Of a DNA stretch of 64,000 bases, positions 21,648 to 33,473 are shown in pieces. The first letter of the stretch is position 1. Each line of letters starts with the position of its first letter. A model generated the notes under the pieces. It was not told the DNA's origin and did no database searches. It was given only the letters and a program-made list of their open reading frames with translations. The position numbers were made by a program, and so were the translations under genes. Location of the stretch: assembly GCA_963678675.1 (NCBI GenBank), contig OY783201.1, positions 19,275,769 to 19,339,768 of the forward strand. Reading direction: 5' to 3'. This DNA is from Xiphydria camelus. Lineage: Eukaryota; Arthropoda; Insecta; Hymenoptera; Xiphydriidae.

Positions 21648-22790
21648 GGAGTGATGAAAACCCACATATTTTTAGAGAGGGTCATACGCAGTACCCCCAG
21701 AAAATTAATGTTTGGGCGGGAATTCTCGGCAATGCTGTGATAGGCCCTTTATTTTTAAATGAAAATCTGACGGGGCAGATTTATCTAAACATGTTGGAAG
21801 AAGCAATTGATGCCCTTATAACAGAAGAAGTCGAAAATCAGAGGGACGAGTATGGTAACCCAATAATTAATGAAGAGTACCTTCACTTCCAGCAAGACGG
21901 TGCACCTCCTCACTACGCCAGACCTGTCCGGGATTGGCTTAATAATAGATTTCCAGATAGGTGGATAGGAAGAAGAGGGCCAATAGAATGGCCTGCAAGG
22001 TCACCTGACCTTAGTCCGAACGACTTTTTTCTTTGGGGCCATTTAAAGTCGGTAGTTTATAAAACCGTTCCCCAAAACATTGAAGAATTACGAAATCGTA
22101 TTACAGCTACGTGTAGGGCTATAACAAGAGAGACATTTCAAAATGTTCGTCAAGAATTTGAACAGCGCCTGTATTATTGTCTAGAAGTCAATGGTGAACA
22201 CTTCGAACAGTTCATTAAATAATAATTAGGAACATTTTGTGTTCATCGTATGTTTTAGTCCTAATTATTGTTGCAAAAGAATTTTCAGTTTTTACATTTA
22301 ATTTGTTTACTTTTTTGTTAATTAGTTATTACGTAAATGTACAATATTTATTAGTTTCATTAAAATAATTAGCCAACGAAAATATACTCTTAGTTTTCTT
22401 TTGAAAAATAAAAAGTATTATTATTTAAAATCTTGAATTTCAACATTCAAAAGGGCAAGGTAACGTCAAATTTGAAAAGTAGGACGTCAAAATGTACACA
22501 ATTAAAAGCCCTTTAAAATGAGGTATCACTCGACCCCCTGTTCCATTTAAGAATATTGGGGTTACCGCCCCCGGAGTCAGGTGGTTGAGGGGGGGGGGGG
22601 GGCGTCGAATTTTTATAAAAAATGTTCCCCCTCAATAATTTTGTTGACGTGTCTCGGCGATTTTCAGAAATATGTCTCTACGCAGATAACGTGGGTGGTA
22701 AGTTTTAAAATGAACACCCTGTATAAAACAAAAAGCGCGTGAGTAGAACAATCATCTTATATACCAGAAAACACCACGTTGCTAGAATAA

Positions 22791-23873
22791 AATGGAAGAT
22801 TTACTAGCCAAAATAGATATACTTTCTATACAAATGACGACCATGTAAAGCGAAATTACGCAACTAAAATCCGATAAAAAAAGCACAGAAAATTCAGAAA
22901 GACGAACGTCATTTTCTTCAACTTCAGAAAGCAATGACGTTCCATTAGAAACTGTGAAACCAAAAGATGCAATTCGATTCATTAGGGAATTTGACGGATC
23001 AGGAGCAGTCACATTCTTTATCAAACAAATAGAAAAGGCACGCGTTTCCGTTAACAACCAACATCATTTACTTCGCCTTATAATTGCGGAAAAAATTAAG
23101 GGACGCGCAGCCCGAGAATTGGAGCCTTTAGATGTTTCATCATATTCGTCCTTATATACATCTTTAAAAATACTTTTCGGAGCAACTGCCCCCATTGAGG
23201 TTCATATTAATAACCGTATGAAATGTGTACAAGAGCGATTGATGAAACTGTAACATCTTATACCAATCGGTTTGTCATCATTCAAGAGAAAATCCAGACA
23301 GATATTTACAATAATTTAGAACGTAGTCAAGAAACAAATGAAACTTGCGCAAATTATGAAAAAGAACAGGGACTCCGTACGTACATCAACGGATTGAGAC
23401 GTGAATATTCATTAGAGGTCAGGCCACTTAAACCAGGGACTATCAGAGAAGCAGCTTTATTTGCTCAAGCTGCCGAATCCAATTTAACAGCTCGTAAACA
23501 AGCCGAACAAATGGCGCGCGTAACAAATGTAAACTCCAAGATTCCGAATAGACCATTCACCAGAACACCTATATTACAAAGAAATTCAAATTCAACAAGA
23601 CTAGACAATCTATCCTCATCACAGCGTATACAGTGCAATTTTGGTAAAAAATTAGGCCATTTCGAAAATCAATGTTACGTCAAAGATCCGAGCAAGCGAC
23701 GAAATTTTACACAGCGCTCGGAAACAACCAGACCACCCCCAGCTCAAACACGATATTTAGAAACGAACCAAGAAGAATCGGAAAATTATCCATTGAATCC
23801 GTCGAATCAGATAAAGGATGTCGAACACTTCTTACAACCCTCGGAATCTCCAAATGTAAACATAGCTTTTTAA
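22791..23873 (+). pseudogene. gypsy-A Gag, degenerate
   Basis: It begins at ATG 22791 (MEDLLAKIDILSI). It has a stop at 22845-22847 and a frame change near 23230, then runs in a second frame to 23873. The capsid region is recognisable (FIREFDGSGAVTFFIKQIE, LRTYINGLRREYSLEVRPLK). The zinc knuckle near 23635 reads CNFGKKLGHFENQC, so the second cysteine of C-x2-C has become glycine (TGT to GGT), which should abolish zinc binding. Damage here contrasts with almost identical LTRs. Confidence 0.8.
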
Positions 23874-24935
23874 TTGACACTGGTGCAAATATTTCTATAA
23901 TAAAAGAAGATATCATTCCGGAGGAATTACAGACTTCTATTAAAAAAAACAACATTCCAATTTTTGGAATATCACGATATTCTGAAGAAACGAAAGGCTT
24001 ACTTGAATCAAACATTAATGGAATAAAATTTCCCGTTCACATTGTAAGGACAAATTTTCCAATTAATTTTGTTGGAATTATTGGCTTTGACGTACTCAAA
24101 TTATTGAAGTTTAAAATAAATTTAGAAGAGGAAATCATGGAATTGGCTGGACATAAATTTAAATTAAACGGGAATATATTTGAAGTCTTTAAAGAACCAG
24201 CAGAGTCACAAACAAAAATAATCGATGTGGCGCCAAAGATTATCAGCATACCACCGAGAACTGTCAACATCATGACCATATCTACACAATCAAATGGTCA
24301 AGGTATTGTTAGTATAGGACCCGAGGAACACTTTGCGGTAATGGCAGAAAATTTAAAAGCCAAGATAGCTGTAACTAATAGAACGAATGAACCAAGACAA
24401 ATAGAAAACATTCCTTATCAACTCGAAGATATAGCATTCGTTCATTCACTTGAAATTCCAACTCATAATACTGACAGAATACAACTCCTACGAGATAACA
24501 CTCGCTTGGATCACATCGACAAATTTGAAGCAGAAAAATTATGGAATTTGATAAAAGAATATGATGACCTTTTCGCCCTACCCGGAGATTCTTTACCCTT
24601 AAGGGGGACTTACACCTTGTTGGTTTTAAAAAATCGAATTTTTTAAAATTTCATTTTCCTAATCTAAAGAGTCTTAGGAATGAGCCTGTAAAAGGGTTTG
24701 TCAGATTTCTCTCTAGTTCGAGAGTTATGTCGTTAAACACGACGGCGCACGTTCGATTCGCGCGCTCGTGGGTCGCGCCAGCGTGTCCATGCTTGTTCTT
24801 AGGAAATGATTCATCATGTCATTCAGTGTCAGTTCGACAGCTCTTTGCGTTGCGAACATCTCGACTACTGCGCTATTCCAGTTTATCGTTTCCAGTGCGT
24901 TATTTAACAATTTTTTGAGATTTTTTAATTGTAAA

Positions 24936-26669
24936 ATGGGCCGTAAAGGGTCACGTGAATGTGATTACCGGAAGTCTCGACCTAAAAAACGCAAGCCATC
25001 GAATCCAAAAATTGTTGAAGAAGACAAGACGTACGTCAGCACATCAGCGCAGAAGCTCAAGGACAAGCATCTTCTAGAATCCCCGATCACACCTGGATTC
25101 GCTTATTGCATCCTAGAGTTTGTCTCAGTTTTTACTGCAATCTCTCAATTCGTTGTTTGCAAAGAGTGTCACGGTAACGTCAACTTTTCGCAAACGTGCA
25201 AACAAGGTCTCGGATTCAAACTTTTAATGAAATGCAACTGTGCAGAAAACTCCGTCAATTCATGCCCAAAAATACAGAATAAAGCTTTCGAAATAAACCG
25301 CCGAATAATTTTTGTGTTCCGTTTACTTGGAATTGGCATGCAAGGAGTAAATAAATTTTGCAAATTGATGGATCTTTGCAGTGGACTTGGAACCAAGGCT
25401 TATTATGACATTCTCGAAAATATTAATATCGCAGTGTCTTCGGTCTATGATGTAGTTTTGCGGAAAGCCATCGACGAGGAAAAAGAATTGAATGTATCAA
25501 ATGGAAAAATAGAAAATCATTTTATAGTGTCAGGAGATGGTACGTGGAAAAAGAGAGGTTTTTCATCATTGTTCGGAGTATGCACACTCATTGGATATTA
25601 TAGCAGGAAAGTCGTTGATTCGATAGTGAAATCTAATTTTTGCCAATCCTGTGAAAACCATAAGCACTTGAAAGAGAAAGATATCGCTGAATTTTATGCA
25701 TGGTCCGAAAATCATACAGAAAATTGCACCACTAACCACTCGGGAAGCGCTGGAAAAATGGAAATCGATGGAATCACCGAGATGTTCAAGCGCTCAGAGG
25801 AAAAACATGGCGTGAAATATATAACCTATGTGGGGGACGGAGACAGCAAGACGTTTAAAGGAATCCTTTCTTCTAATCCTTATACCAATGTGATCGTGAA
25901 GAAAAAAGAATGCGTAGGACACATAGAAAAAAGGATGGGAACACGTCTACGGAATGCCAAAAAGAATAATAAAGGAATTGGTGGAAAAGGGAAAGGGAAA
26001 TTAACGGATAAAGTCATCGGGGAGTTGACAAAATTCTATGGCCTTGCGATTCGAAGAAACTCGGATTCTGTCACAAGAATGAAAGATGCGATTTTCGCGT
26101 CGTTGCATCATTGCAGCTCGTCGGATGAAAATCCAAACCACGCACTATGCCCACCTGGTCCGGACAGTTGGTGTAAGTGGCGTCAAGCGGAGGCGAACGG
26201 CTCTTTAGCGACTTTTAAACATAGTCGGGATCCCCTGAATCCTTCAGTTTTAAAAGTCGTAACCCCAATTTACGCAGATTTATCATCAGATAATTTGCTA
26301 GAACGATGTTTAGGAGCTCACACTCAAAACAGCAATGAGTCTTTGAATAGTTGCATTTGGTTGATCGCGCCTAAACATTTGCATTCCGGGAAAAGTGTGG
26401 TTGAAATCGCAACTCAATTGGCCGTTATAACATTCAATGAAGGACAGAAGGGAATATTGAAAGTAATGGACACCTTGGGGATAACATTGGGGCTGCAAAC
26501 GGAGGCGTGCGCCACTCAACTAGACGCGTTACGAATCGATCGTGCCGAGAGAAAGATGAGCGACGCGGCGAAACGAGCTAGAATTCATCAAAGAGAAGAG
26601 CAGGTGGCCCATCGTGAATTTCTCCTCGATCAGGAAGGCGAACTGTACGGACCAGGCATTGCAGATTAA
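24936..26669 (+). CDS. Kolobok (Mutator-like fold) transposase
   Basis: 577 residues from ATG 24936, chosen because the basic start MGRKGSRECDYRKSRPKKRK looks like a DNA-binding or nuclear-localisation N-terminus, whereas the longer frame upstream is hydrophobic and has no such character. Recognised blocks: a cysteine-rich region (FVVCKECHGNVNFSQTC); the first catalytic aspartate in SGDGTWKKRGFSSLFG (about residue 200); a second in YVGDGDSKTFKGI (about 298); VKKKECVGHIEKRMGTRLR; and late NESLNSCIWLIAPKH (about 466) with the likely glutamate. The C-terminus is charged and helical. No stop, frameshift or missing motif was seen. It would excise and insert its element at TTAA. Confidence 0.85.
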   Translation: MGRKGSRECDYRKSRPKKRKPSNPKIVEEDKTYVSTSAQKLKDKHLLESPITPGFAYCILEFVSVFTAISQFVVCKECHGNVNFSQTCKQGLGFKLLMKCNCAENSVNSCPKIQNKAFEINRRIIFVFRLLGIGMQGVNKFCKLMDLCSGLGTKAYYDILENINIAVSSVYDVVLRKAIDEEKELNVSNGKIENHFIVSGDGTWKKRGFSSLFGVCTLIGYYSRKVVDSIVKSNFCQSCENHKHLKEKDIAEFYAWSENHTENCTTNHSGSAGKMEIDGITEMFKRSEEKHGVKYITYVGDGDSKTFKGILSSNPYTNVIVKKKECVGHIEKRMGTRLRNAKKNNKGIGGKGKGKLTDKVIGELTKFYGLAIRRNSDSVTRMKDAIFASLHHCSSSDENPNHALCPPGPDSWCKWRQAEANGSLATFKHSRDPLNPSVLKVVTPIYADLSSDNLLERCLGAHTQNSNESLNSCIWLIAPKHLHSGKSVVEIATQLAVITFNEGQKGILKVMDTLGITLGLQTEACATQLDALRIDRAERKMSDAAKRARIHQREEQVAHREFLLDQEGELYGPGIAD

Positions 26670-26818
26670 TCGTAAGTCCCATGATTCACATGTTATAATG
26701 TTCTAAAACTTCAAACGCGTTTTCCCAAAAGTTTCATTTTTCAAACTGGTGTGCACGATTACGGGAGAACAACTGAACGTATCACGATAAATTTTTTTTT
26801 TAAATTTACAGGAAACAC

Positions 26819-26987
26819 TTGGCAAGGTCCCGATCGTTTATTTTTGGAAAATTTCATTTTGCTGATTTTTGACAGCTTCAAGTAGGACGAGAAACGTAGT
26901 AAAAAAATTACTTTCTTGGAAAAATGTCCGCCATTTTATGCAAAATTGAAATTTTAAAAAAGTGAACGATCGGGACCTTGCTAATGT
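26819..26987. repeat. inverted-repeat segment in the Kolobok 3' region
   Basis: GGCAAGGTCCCGATCGTT at about 26821 and its complement AACGATCGGGACCTTGC ending near 26982 begin arms that also share AAAATTTCATTTT. The unit is about 165 bp and could be a small MITE or a subterminal structure used by the transposase. No TSD is clear. Confidence 0.5.
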
Positions 26988-29004
26988 AACAACAATTAAA
27001 AGTTTTATTGGTTTTTTTATTTCAGTTAACTAGGGCGGACCCAATCCTACACACCGTTTGACCTTTCGCTTTTATCAGGAACGCCGTCAAAGTCATCTCC
27101 AGGACTTCGAAGTCAACATTGACATGTAAAAAAAATCATGCGTGAAATTCAATCGATGTACAATAACATAAAAAAAGTTTTGTATAGAAATCTTCTCTAG
27201 TTTCTTTACAATAAATTCTTGAAAATTGGCTCCAAAATTGGCCTACAAGGTGTAAGTCCCCCTTAACAACGTTAACAGAACATCGAATTGATACTACCGA
27301 TGAAGAGCCCGTACACACAAAACAATATCGATACCCACCTATTCATAAAGACGAGGTAAACCGACAAGTTCAAGATATGTTGACAAAAGGAATTATAGAA
27401 GAGTCTGATTCCCCATATAACAGTCCACTATGGATCGTCCCTAAGAAGACTGATGCTAGCAAAAAGAAAAAATGGAGGCTCGTCATCGATTATAGGAAGC
27501 TAAATGAAAAAACGCAACAAGATTCTTATCCTTTGCCAAACATCGAAGAAATCCTGGACAATCTAGGCAAAGCAAGATATTTCTCCGCTTTTGATCTAGC
27601 TAGTGGATTTCATCAGATAGGCATGTACGGACCGCATAAAGGGAAGACTGCTTTTTCTACTGATGCCGGACATTACCAATACAGAAGAATGCCATTTGGA
27701 CTTAAGAACGCTCCCGCCACTTTTCAGAGAACTATGAACAACGCTCTAAATGGATTAATCAATAAAACTTGCTTTGTATACTTGGATGACGTCATCGTAT
27801 ACTCGGTAACTTTTGAAGAGCACTTACAAAAACTGAAACAACTTTTCACGCGATTAAGACAATCTGGATTAAAATTGCAACCCGATAAGTGCGAGTATAT
27901 ACAACCAGAATTAGCATACTTAGGTCATATTATCAACGAGGATGGTGTAAAACCCAATCCAGGGAAGATAGATGCCATACAAAATTTCAAAGCGCCTACG
28001 AACCAAAAAGGCGTCAAATCATTTCTAGGCTTAATTGGTTACTACAGAAGATTCATCAAGGACTTCAGCAAAATAGCTCAACCTCTCACAAAATTACTAA
28101 AAAAAACTGTCGAGTTTAAGTGGAACAAGGAACAAGAAGAAGCTTTCAAGATAATGAAAAATAAAATATCAAACGCACCAATCCTTAAATATCCTGATTT
28201 TAATGAGCCCTTTAACCTCACTACGGACGCTAGTAATTATGCATTAGGAGCGGTACTATCACAAGGAAATGTACCAAAAGACCAACCAAACGCATTTGCT
28301 TCAAGAACGTTAAATTCAGCTGAGAGGAATTACTCAACAACGGAGAAAGAGATGTTAGGCATCGTATGGGCAATTAAACACTTTAGTTCATATTTATATG
28401 GAAGAAAATTCATAATCTACACAGATCATAAGCCACTTACAGGGTTTATTAAGTCCAAGGATCCATCAAGCAGCAGATTAGCAAGAATGAGACTTTATTT
28501 AGAGGAATATGAATACGAAATCAAATACATAAAAGGAAAGTCAAATTATTGTGCAGACGCCTTGTCTAGAACCTATCACTTTACAGCCGAAAATGAAACA
28601 AACAATGATAGTCAAAGTCAAGAAGAGGAACATGAAATACCTGTACAGGCACAGCAACGAAAAACCATGGATAACCCATCACCAGAAGCAATGAATGGAA
28701 GTGAAGAAATAAACCCAATATTAAAAAAAACTTTTTACAATTTTTGTAAACAAGCAATCAGTCAAATACCTTACGTTTATTGGTCGCACCTCAAGAGACA
28801 CCCTCAAAAACCAGCATATGAAATTCACTTGAAACTTTGCAAAACTGATAAAATGCTATTTGAAGAATACAAAAGAGAATTTGAATCATTGCCGCATCAA
28901 CCTGAGGTAATATTAGTCACTTACCCAGAAAAGACTCCTATTAACCCAAATAGTACCACCGTCCTTTTAAAAGGACGTATAAAAAATGTCCATTTGACAA
29001 ACAG

Positions 29005-31384
29005 TTAATCTACTCGTATCGAGGTGGCGCCACATGGATAGTGTTCTGCAATCTATCAATGGCATATTACTGTCGTTTGCAATTGTTTAGATCAGCTTCA
29101 ATACTGTTGTAAGCAAAATTTGTTCTGATAGTTTTAGTTTACGGTTGCCATGTACCAGTTGAGGTAAGCATTTTGTTCATATTACTAAATATTTGTAACG
29201 TTTAGCATTATAATATTGTTTTATACTGTTGGTTCTTTATAACTAACCTAATCGAAGTATTTATTGTACGTATCCTGTAAGTAGATAACCTCTCAAAAGT
29301 TATCGTCCTTTTTAAAGGCCAGTGGGATTAAAAGCATACTATTTTATCTAGGCACCGGAAAAAGCCATTTATTCTAAATGAGCTTTTAGAAGAGATAGAG
29401 CACGTTTACGATGAAGCCGAATTGCCAGATGCAGTAGCTGTGTTTCCACCAGTCAATTCTAATGAAGACGTTACTGACGAAGACTCTGGCGACGATGAAA
29501 ACGTTGTTTTGGATAATCTTCCTGGGAGTTTACTGAATTCTCAAGCTGAGCCTATTTTCAATAATATCGATAAAGTTCAGAATGAAGATAGCTCGGAAAA
29601 TAGTGATGATGAACTTCCATTAGCACACTTTACGAAGTATAAGAAGAGACCGAAAATTTATGATTGGGTTCAACAAGACATGACAAACAAGTTGAAAGAT
29701 TGGCAAGATCAGCATGTAGCACATAACAATCTTTCCCCTTTAGAGATTTTCTACCTATTTTTTGATAAGGAATTATGGCAAATGATAACTGAATACACAA
29801 ATCTTTATGCTAGCCAACACAACAGAAACGGTGACATATCTAAGGATGAAATAAAGTGCTTTTTTGGTGTACTAATTTATAGTGGCTATACCAGCGTTTC
29901 AAGAAGATCGTTGTATTGGGAAAATAATTCTGACACCAATCATAAAATTGTGTACGAAGCAATTTCTAGAAATCGTTTCAACTACATTATGCAGAATCTT
30001 CACTGTAGTGACAATACCAACCTGGACGCGGAAAATAAATTCTCGAAAATAGGCCCACTTTTGAAACACCTAAATAAAAAATGTATCGAACACGTTTCTC
30101 TGCAAGAAAATCACAGTGTAGATGAATCGATGGTGCCATATTTTGGGCGGCACGGTTCTAAACAATTTATTAGAGGCAAACCCATTAGATGGGGTTATAA
30201 ATTTTGGATAGCTACCACTAAAACAGGATACATTGAGTGGTTTGAGCCATACCAAGGAGCTCAGACAAAATTAGAGGAACGTTACAAAGATCTAGGCTTA
30301 GGAGCTAATGTCGTGCTCACTTTTGCTGATAAAATAACTTTGGAGAAAGGCAACCTACCGTTTCATTTGTACTTTGACAATTTTTTTACATCTTGGAATT
30401 TGCTTCTGATACTGAGAGACAGAGGAATAAAAGCAACTGGAACTGTAAGAAAGAATAGAATTGTGGTGCCAACAATGAAGAGTGATTCTGAATTTAAAAA
30501 ACAAGAAAGAGGAAGTATCGAGTTCGCACTTGAAAAGAGAGAAAATATTATAGTTTGCCATTGGAATGACAATAATATTGTTTCTATTGCTTCAAATTGC
30601 GAATCCATCTTACCAACAAATAAGGTTTCCAGATTTTCCCAGAAAGAAAAGAAAATAATATCTGTGGCTCAACCAAAAATAATAAAAAATTATAATAAAA
30701 ATATGGGAGGCGTAGACAGAGCTGACCAAAACATCAGCCTTTATCGTGTAAGTATTAGAGGCAAAAAATGGTACTTCCCTTTAGTGAGCCATTGCTTGGA
30801 TATGGCCATACAAAATTCCTGGCAAATTCATCGCTCTTATGGAGGAAAGATGGACCAATTAATGTTTCGAAGATCTCTTGCAACAAATATTCTAGAAACC
30901 CATAAAAAAACAACCAAACGAGGACCTGTGCGACCTAATGCTCATGATAGAGAGTTTTCTAGATATGACAAACTTGATCATCTTATTGTCTATCAGGACT
31001 GTCAAATTAGGTGCCGTTTATGTCACAAGAAAGTTCAATTTCGATGCAATAAATGTGACGTTGGATTGCATCCGAAATATTGTTTCCTCGAATATCATAC
31101 TAAGTAACTTATAATTATTATATAATAGATAACTATATTTGAATTTAATGATGTTTTCAATAAATTTTTAACATAATTTCATACCTAATTTTTAATTTTC
31201 TTCTTCCATCGTAGGCACTGATAATGCCACTGTCCTTTATAAAGGACGGCTAATATCTAGAAAACTATTGCCAGGATAAAAAATTGGACTTATAAAATTG
31301 TGTTTATTATACTCTTATGAACCTATTTTTATTGAAAAAATATACTTTTTCAAAAAAAAATAGTTTCGGTAGTATCTGGGTTAA
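29005..31384 (+). mobile_element. piggyBac element nested in gypsy-A pol (borders approximate)
   Basis: The gypsy-A frame stops near 29005 and resumes by about 31383, bracketing a piggyBac gene with its own intron and AATAAA signals near 31160. TTAA occurs at 29005-29008 and 31381-31384, but I could not find convincing inverted ends next to them, so the borders are provisional. A GTCCTTT/AAAGGAC palindrome appears near 29304 and 31230. Confidence 0.6.
29150..31107 (+). CDS. piggyBac transposase, two exons
   Basis: The spliced reading is 29150-29163 and 29352-31107. ATGTACCAGTTGAG is followed by GTAAGC, and CTAG precedes exon 2, giving MYQLRHRKKPFILNELLEE and 589 residues. The acidic N-terminus is followed by the catalytic core: aspartate 1 in SVDESMVPYFGRHG (about residue 260), aspartate 2 in LYFDNFFTSW (about 345), and the DRAD region in MGGVDRADQNISLYR (about 457). 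The cysteine-rich C-terminal domain (CRLCHKKVQFRCNKC) binds the ends. The length and motif set match complete family members, and no damage is visible, so it may be active. Confidence 0.85.
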
Positions 31385-31633
31385 CTATGTCGGACGAACT
31401 TTAAATATTATTAAATATCTTACCGATAATGCAGAAATATTTCATAGTCCTGAAGTAAATCTAACAACACATCGCAAAGAAGCAATTATAAAGGAAAGAC
31501 ACGATACTATCGTGGGAGGTCATTTAGGGATCAACAAAACATTCGAAAAACTTAGATACGATTATCCTTCTATAAAAAGGTCAGAAATAGAGGATTACAT
31601 CAAAAAATGCATCAAATGTCAAGAAGAGAAGGT

Positions 31634-31778
31634 TGTTAGAATTGTAGTGTATGAGTGGCCGAGCGGGGCAGCACTGGAGAGAGAGCTAAGATGGCGGAGC
31701 GGGTAGAGTAGGACGATTGTACAGAGGAAGAGAATAAAGATTGTTAGCTCACGACAGTAGCCGAGCGTGCATTTTACA
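31634..31778 (+). repeat. gypsy-C 5' LTR (single copy)
   Basis: TGTTAGAATTG marks the point where the gypsy-A integrase frame is broken. The end is set at TTTTACA because a primer-binding-like TTGGCGACGAGG follows at once. An AATAAAG signal lies near 31732. The LTR is about 145 bp, short for the group. No partner exists in the window, so the end is inferred. Confidence 0.6.
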
Positions 31779-31931
31779 TTGGCGACGAGGTGAAAAAAAA
31801 ATCGTGATTATAGCCAGTGAGCGAAAAGTGAATCTGAGCAAGGGAAAGAGGAGAGAAAAGAAGCTGAAACGACCGTTGCGACACGAGAGCTGTTGTGCCA
31901 CGTGGGAAATTAGAGCGGATCAGTAGAGCCG

Positions 31932-33473
31932 TTGACGCTAACCGTGGATTCCAGGGAATTAGAAAAGACAGACGACGAAATGGGGGACGGGGACTCCAAG
32001 AGAATTCCAAATTTTAACCCGAACGAAGATCAGTCAGGAGTTTCTCAAAGATGGGAAAGATGGGTGCGTGGTTTCGAATTGCTGGTGACCAGTAAAGGCA
32101 TCACAGACAAAGAAAAGACAAAAGCGATGATGCTACACTACGGTGGATTCGAGCTGCAGGACGTGTTTTATTCAATCCCGGGAGCAGACACAATCGAGGA
32201 GGGTGAAGATGCGTATGAGAAAACGAAAACGGCGTTGACAAATTATTTCAAACCTAGACTGAACATAACCTTCGAGAGACACGTGTTTCGCTCGATGGCT
32301 CAAACACCGACGGAATTGATGGGACAATATGTGACACGGCTAAGACAACAGGCCAAATATTGTTCGTTTGCATCAGATGACACAGAAATTAGAGACCAAA
32401 TAATCGAGAAGTGTCATCAATCGAAAATAAGGAAACGTGCCCTCGAAATAGAAGCAGCAACGTTGGAAGACATCATGAAAATCGCAAGAGCGATTGAAGC
32501 AACATCTGCGCAAGTCAAGCAGATGGAAGGAGAAACAGTGGCCAAAATTTCAACAAGAAACGGTCTGCAGAACAATAAAAATAAAGAAGAGATCCAATGC
32601 CATCGGTGCGGATTCAAGGGGCATTTGCAGTCAGATGAAAAGTGTCCAGCAAAAGGGAAAACCTGTAACAAGTGCAATAAGACGGGCCATTTTGCAAAAA
32701 TGTGCAAAACAAGATAAACAGAAGAAACCGGAAGCAGTCGTGAGGGTCATGGGTCAAAGAGAGAAGCAGAGCGACAGCCCAGCAGATTGCAGCGGAGACA
32801 ACACAGCACGGTGAGAGAAGTCGATGACGCGGAAGAAGAGGACCAATACGCGTTTGGAATATCAGTAGATGCAATAAGGGATGAAAGGCTTGTAACAGCA
32901 ATAGTAGGTAAAGTGCCAGTCAGGTTTGTAGTTGATTCAGGCGCGTCATGCAACATTGTCGACGAGGAAACGTGGAAAGAGTGCAAAAGGAAAAAAATAG
33001 TCTGTGAGTCAACCAAAGGATCTAGGAAAAAAGTATTCGCGTACGGACAAAAGGAGCAATTAAAATTACTCGGAGAGTTTTCTTGTAAAGTAACCATCGG
33101 CAAGAAAGAAGTTAGGGCAAAATTTTTAGTACTAGCTGGAAAAGGAAAACCATTATTGGGTTACGAAACAGCTTTCGATCTGGGAGTATTGAAGATTGGG
33201 CGTGACTTACAAATTAATAATTTAAAGAGCGTAGAGTCAAGAAAGGAATTATTCAGTGGAATTGGGAAATTGAAAAACGTTAAACTGAAATTAAACATAG
33301 ACCCAAACCACCCACCAGTTGCGCAACCATTGAGGAGAACACCTCTCTCATTACAAGAAAAACTAAAAAAGGCAGTCAAGGATTTAATTCAATTAGATAT
33401 TGTTGAAGAAGTAGAAGGTCCAACTCCGTGGGTTTCACCAGTAGTACCGATAGAAAAAAAAACGGAAGTCTGA
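31932..33473 (+). pseudogene. gypsy-C Gag, protease and RT start
   Basis: Gag runs from about 31932 (better start MGDGDSKRIPNFNP at 31980) to TAA 32715. It has a capsid region and two zinc knuckles (CHRCGFKGHLQSDEKC and CNKCNKTGHFAKMC). In the same frame after the stop, protease follows (VVDSGASCNIVDEETW near 32928), then the RT lead-in (QLDIVEEVEGPTPWVSPVV) up to the inversion point. Whether the TAA between Gag and protease is normal readthrough or a mutation cannot be told from one copy. The pol continuation is on the opposite strand. Confidence 0.75.

Larger units (their letters stand above)
11027..22222 (+). pseudogene. mariner-family transposase (DD41D), interrupted by gypsy-B
   Basis: The coding sequence is 11027-11545 plus 21653-22222, with the GGAGT target duplicated by the insertion, giving about 362 residues. 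The N-terminal half has the helix-turn-helix region (MVYSLEERIEIVFIYG, VTRVSVGAVHKV) and the first aspartate in FSDECTFF. The second half has the second aspartate in FQQDGAPPHYA and the third in SPDLSPNDFFLWG, with 41 residues between them, as in the rosa-like DD41D clade. It would cut and paste the element at TA sites. Apart from the gypsy-B insertion no stop or frame change is visible, so it was probably intact until then. Confidence 0.85.
10213..22721 (+). mobile_element. mariner (DD41D type) with about 640-bp inverted arms, split by gypsy-B
   Basis: TA at 10211-10212 and 22722-22723 flank ends reading CAGGGTGTTCATTTTAAAAC and its complement. The inverted arms are extraordinarily long: 10213-10851 and 22082-22721. 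The right arm includes the last 47 codons of the transposase, so the left arm carries an inverted copy of that coding end. A further inverted scrap of the transposase 5' region lies at about 10869-10903. Without gypsy-B the element is about 2.4 kb. It lies in the 5' leader of gypsy-A. Runs of C (10326) and G (22589) are mirror images in the arms. Confidence 0.85.
24603..27262 (+). mobile_element. Kolobok element, complete
   Basis: TTAA at 24599-24602 and 27263-27266 flank ends GGGGGACTTACACCTTGT and ACAAGGTGTAAGTCCCCC, a perfect 18-bp TIR. It carries one open transposase gene. The TTAA target, G-rich ends and Mutator-like transposase together indicate the Kolobok superfamily. The insertion lies between protease and RT of gypsy-A, whose frame resumes directly after the right TTAA. 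It has no visible defect and may be autonomous. Confidence 0.85.
23672..31633 (+). pseudogene. pol: gypsy-A Pol, protease to integrase zinc domain, in three pieces
   Basis: Piece 1 (23672-24598) holds the protease, with LIDTGANISII near 23870, and the linker to RT. Piece 2 (27267 to about 29005) holds RT (YLDD in CFVYLDDVIVYS near 27780) and RNase H (TTDASNYALGAVLSQ, TDHKPL). Piece 3 (about 31383-31633) holds the integrase HHCC site (GGHLGINKTFEKL, CIKCQ). The Kolobok element separates pieces 1 and 2, the piggyBac separates 2 and 3, and gypsy-C follows piece 3. The pieces are collinear and similar to gypsy-B pol. Within piece 2 the frame is open over 543 codons. Confidence 0.85.

Noticed and set aside
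28961..28977. GTCCTTTTAAAAGGACG palindrome as the left end of the piggyBac
   Set aside because: It lies within the open gypsy-A pol frame (TVLLKGR), so it is coding sequence and not a terminus.
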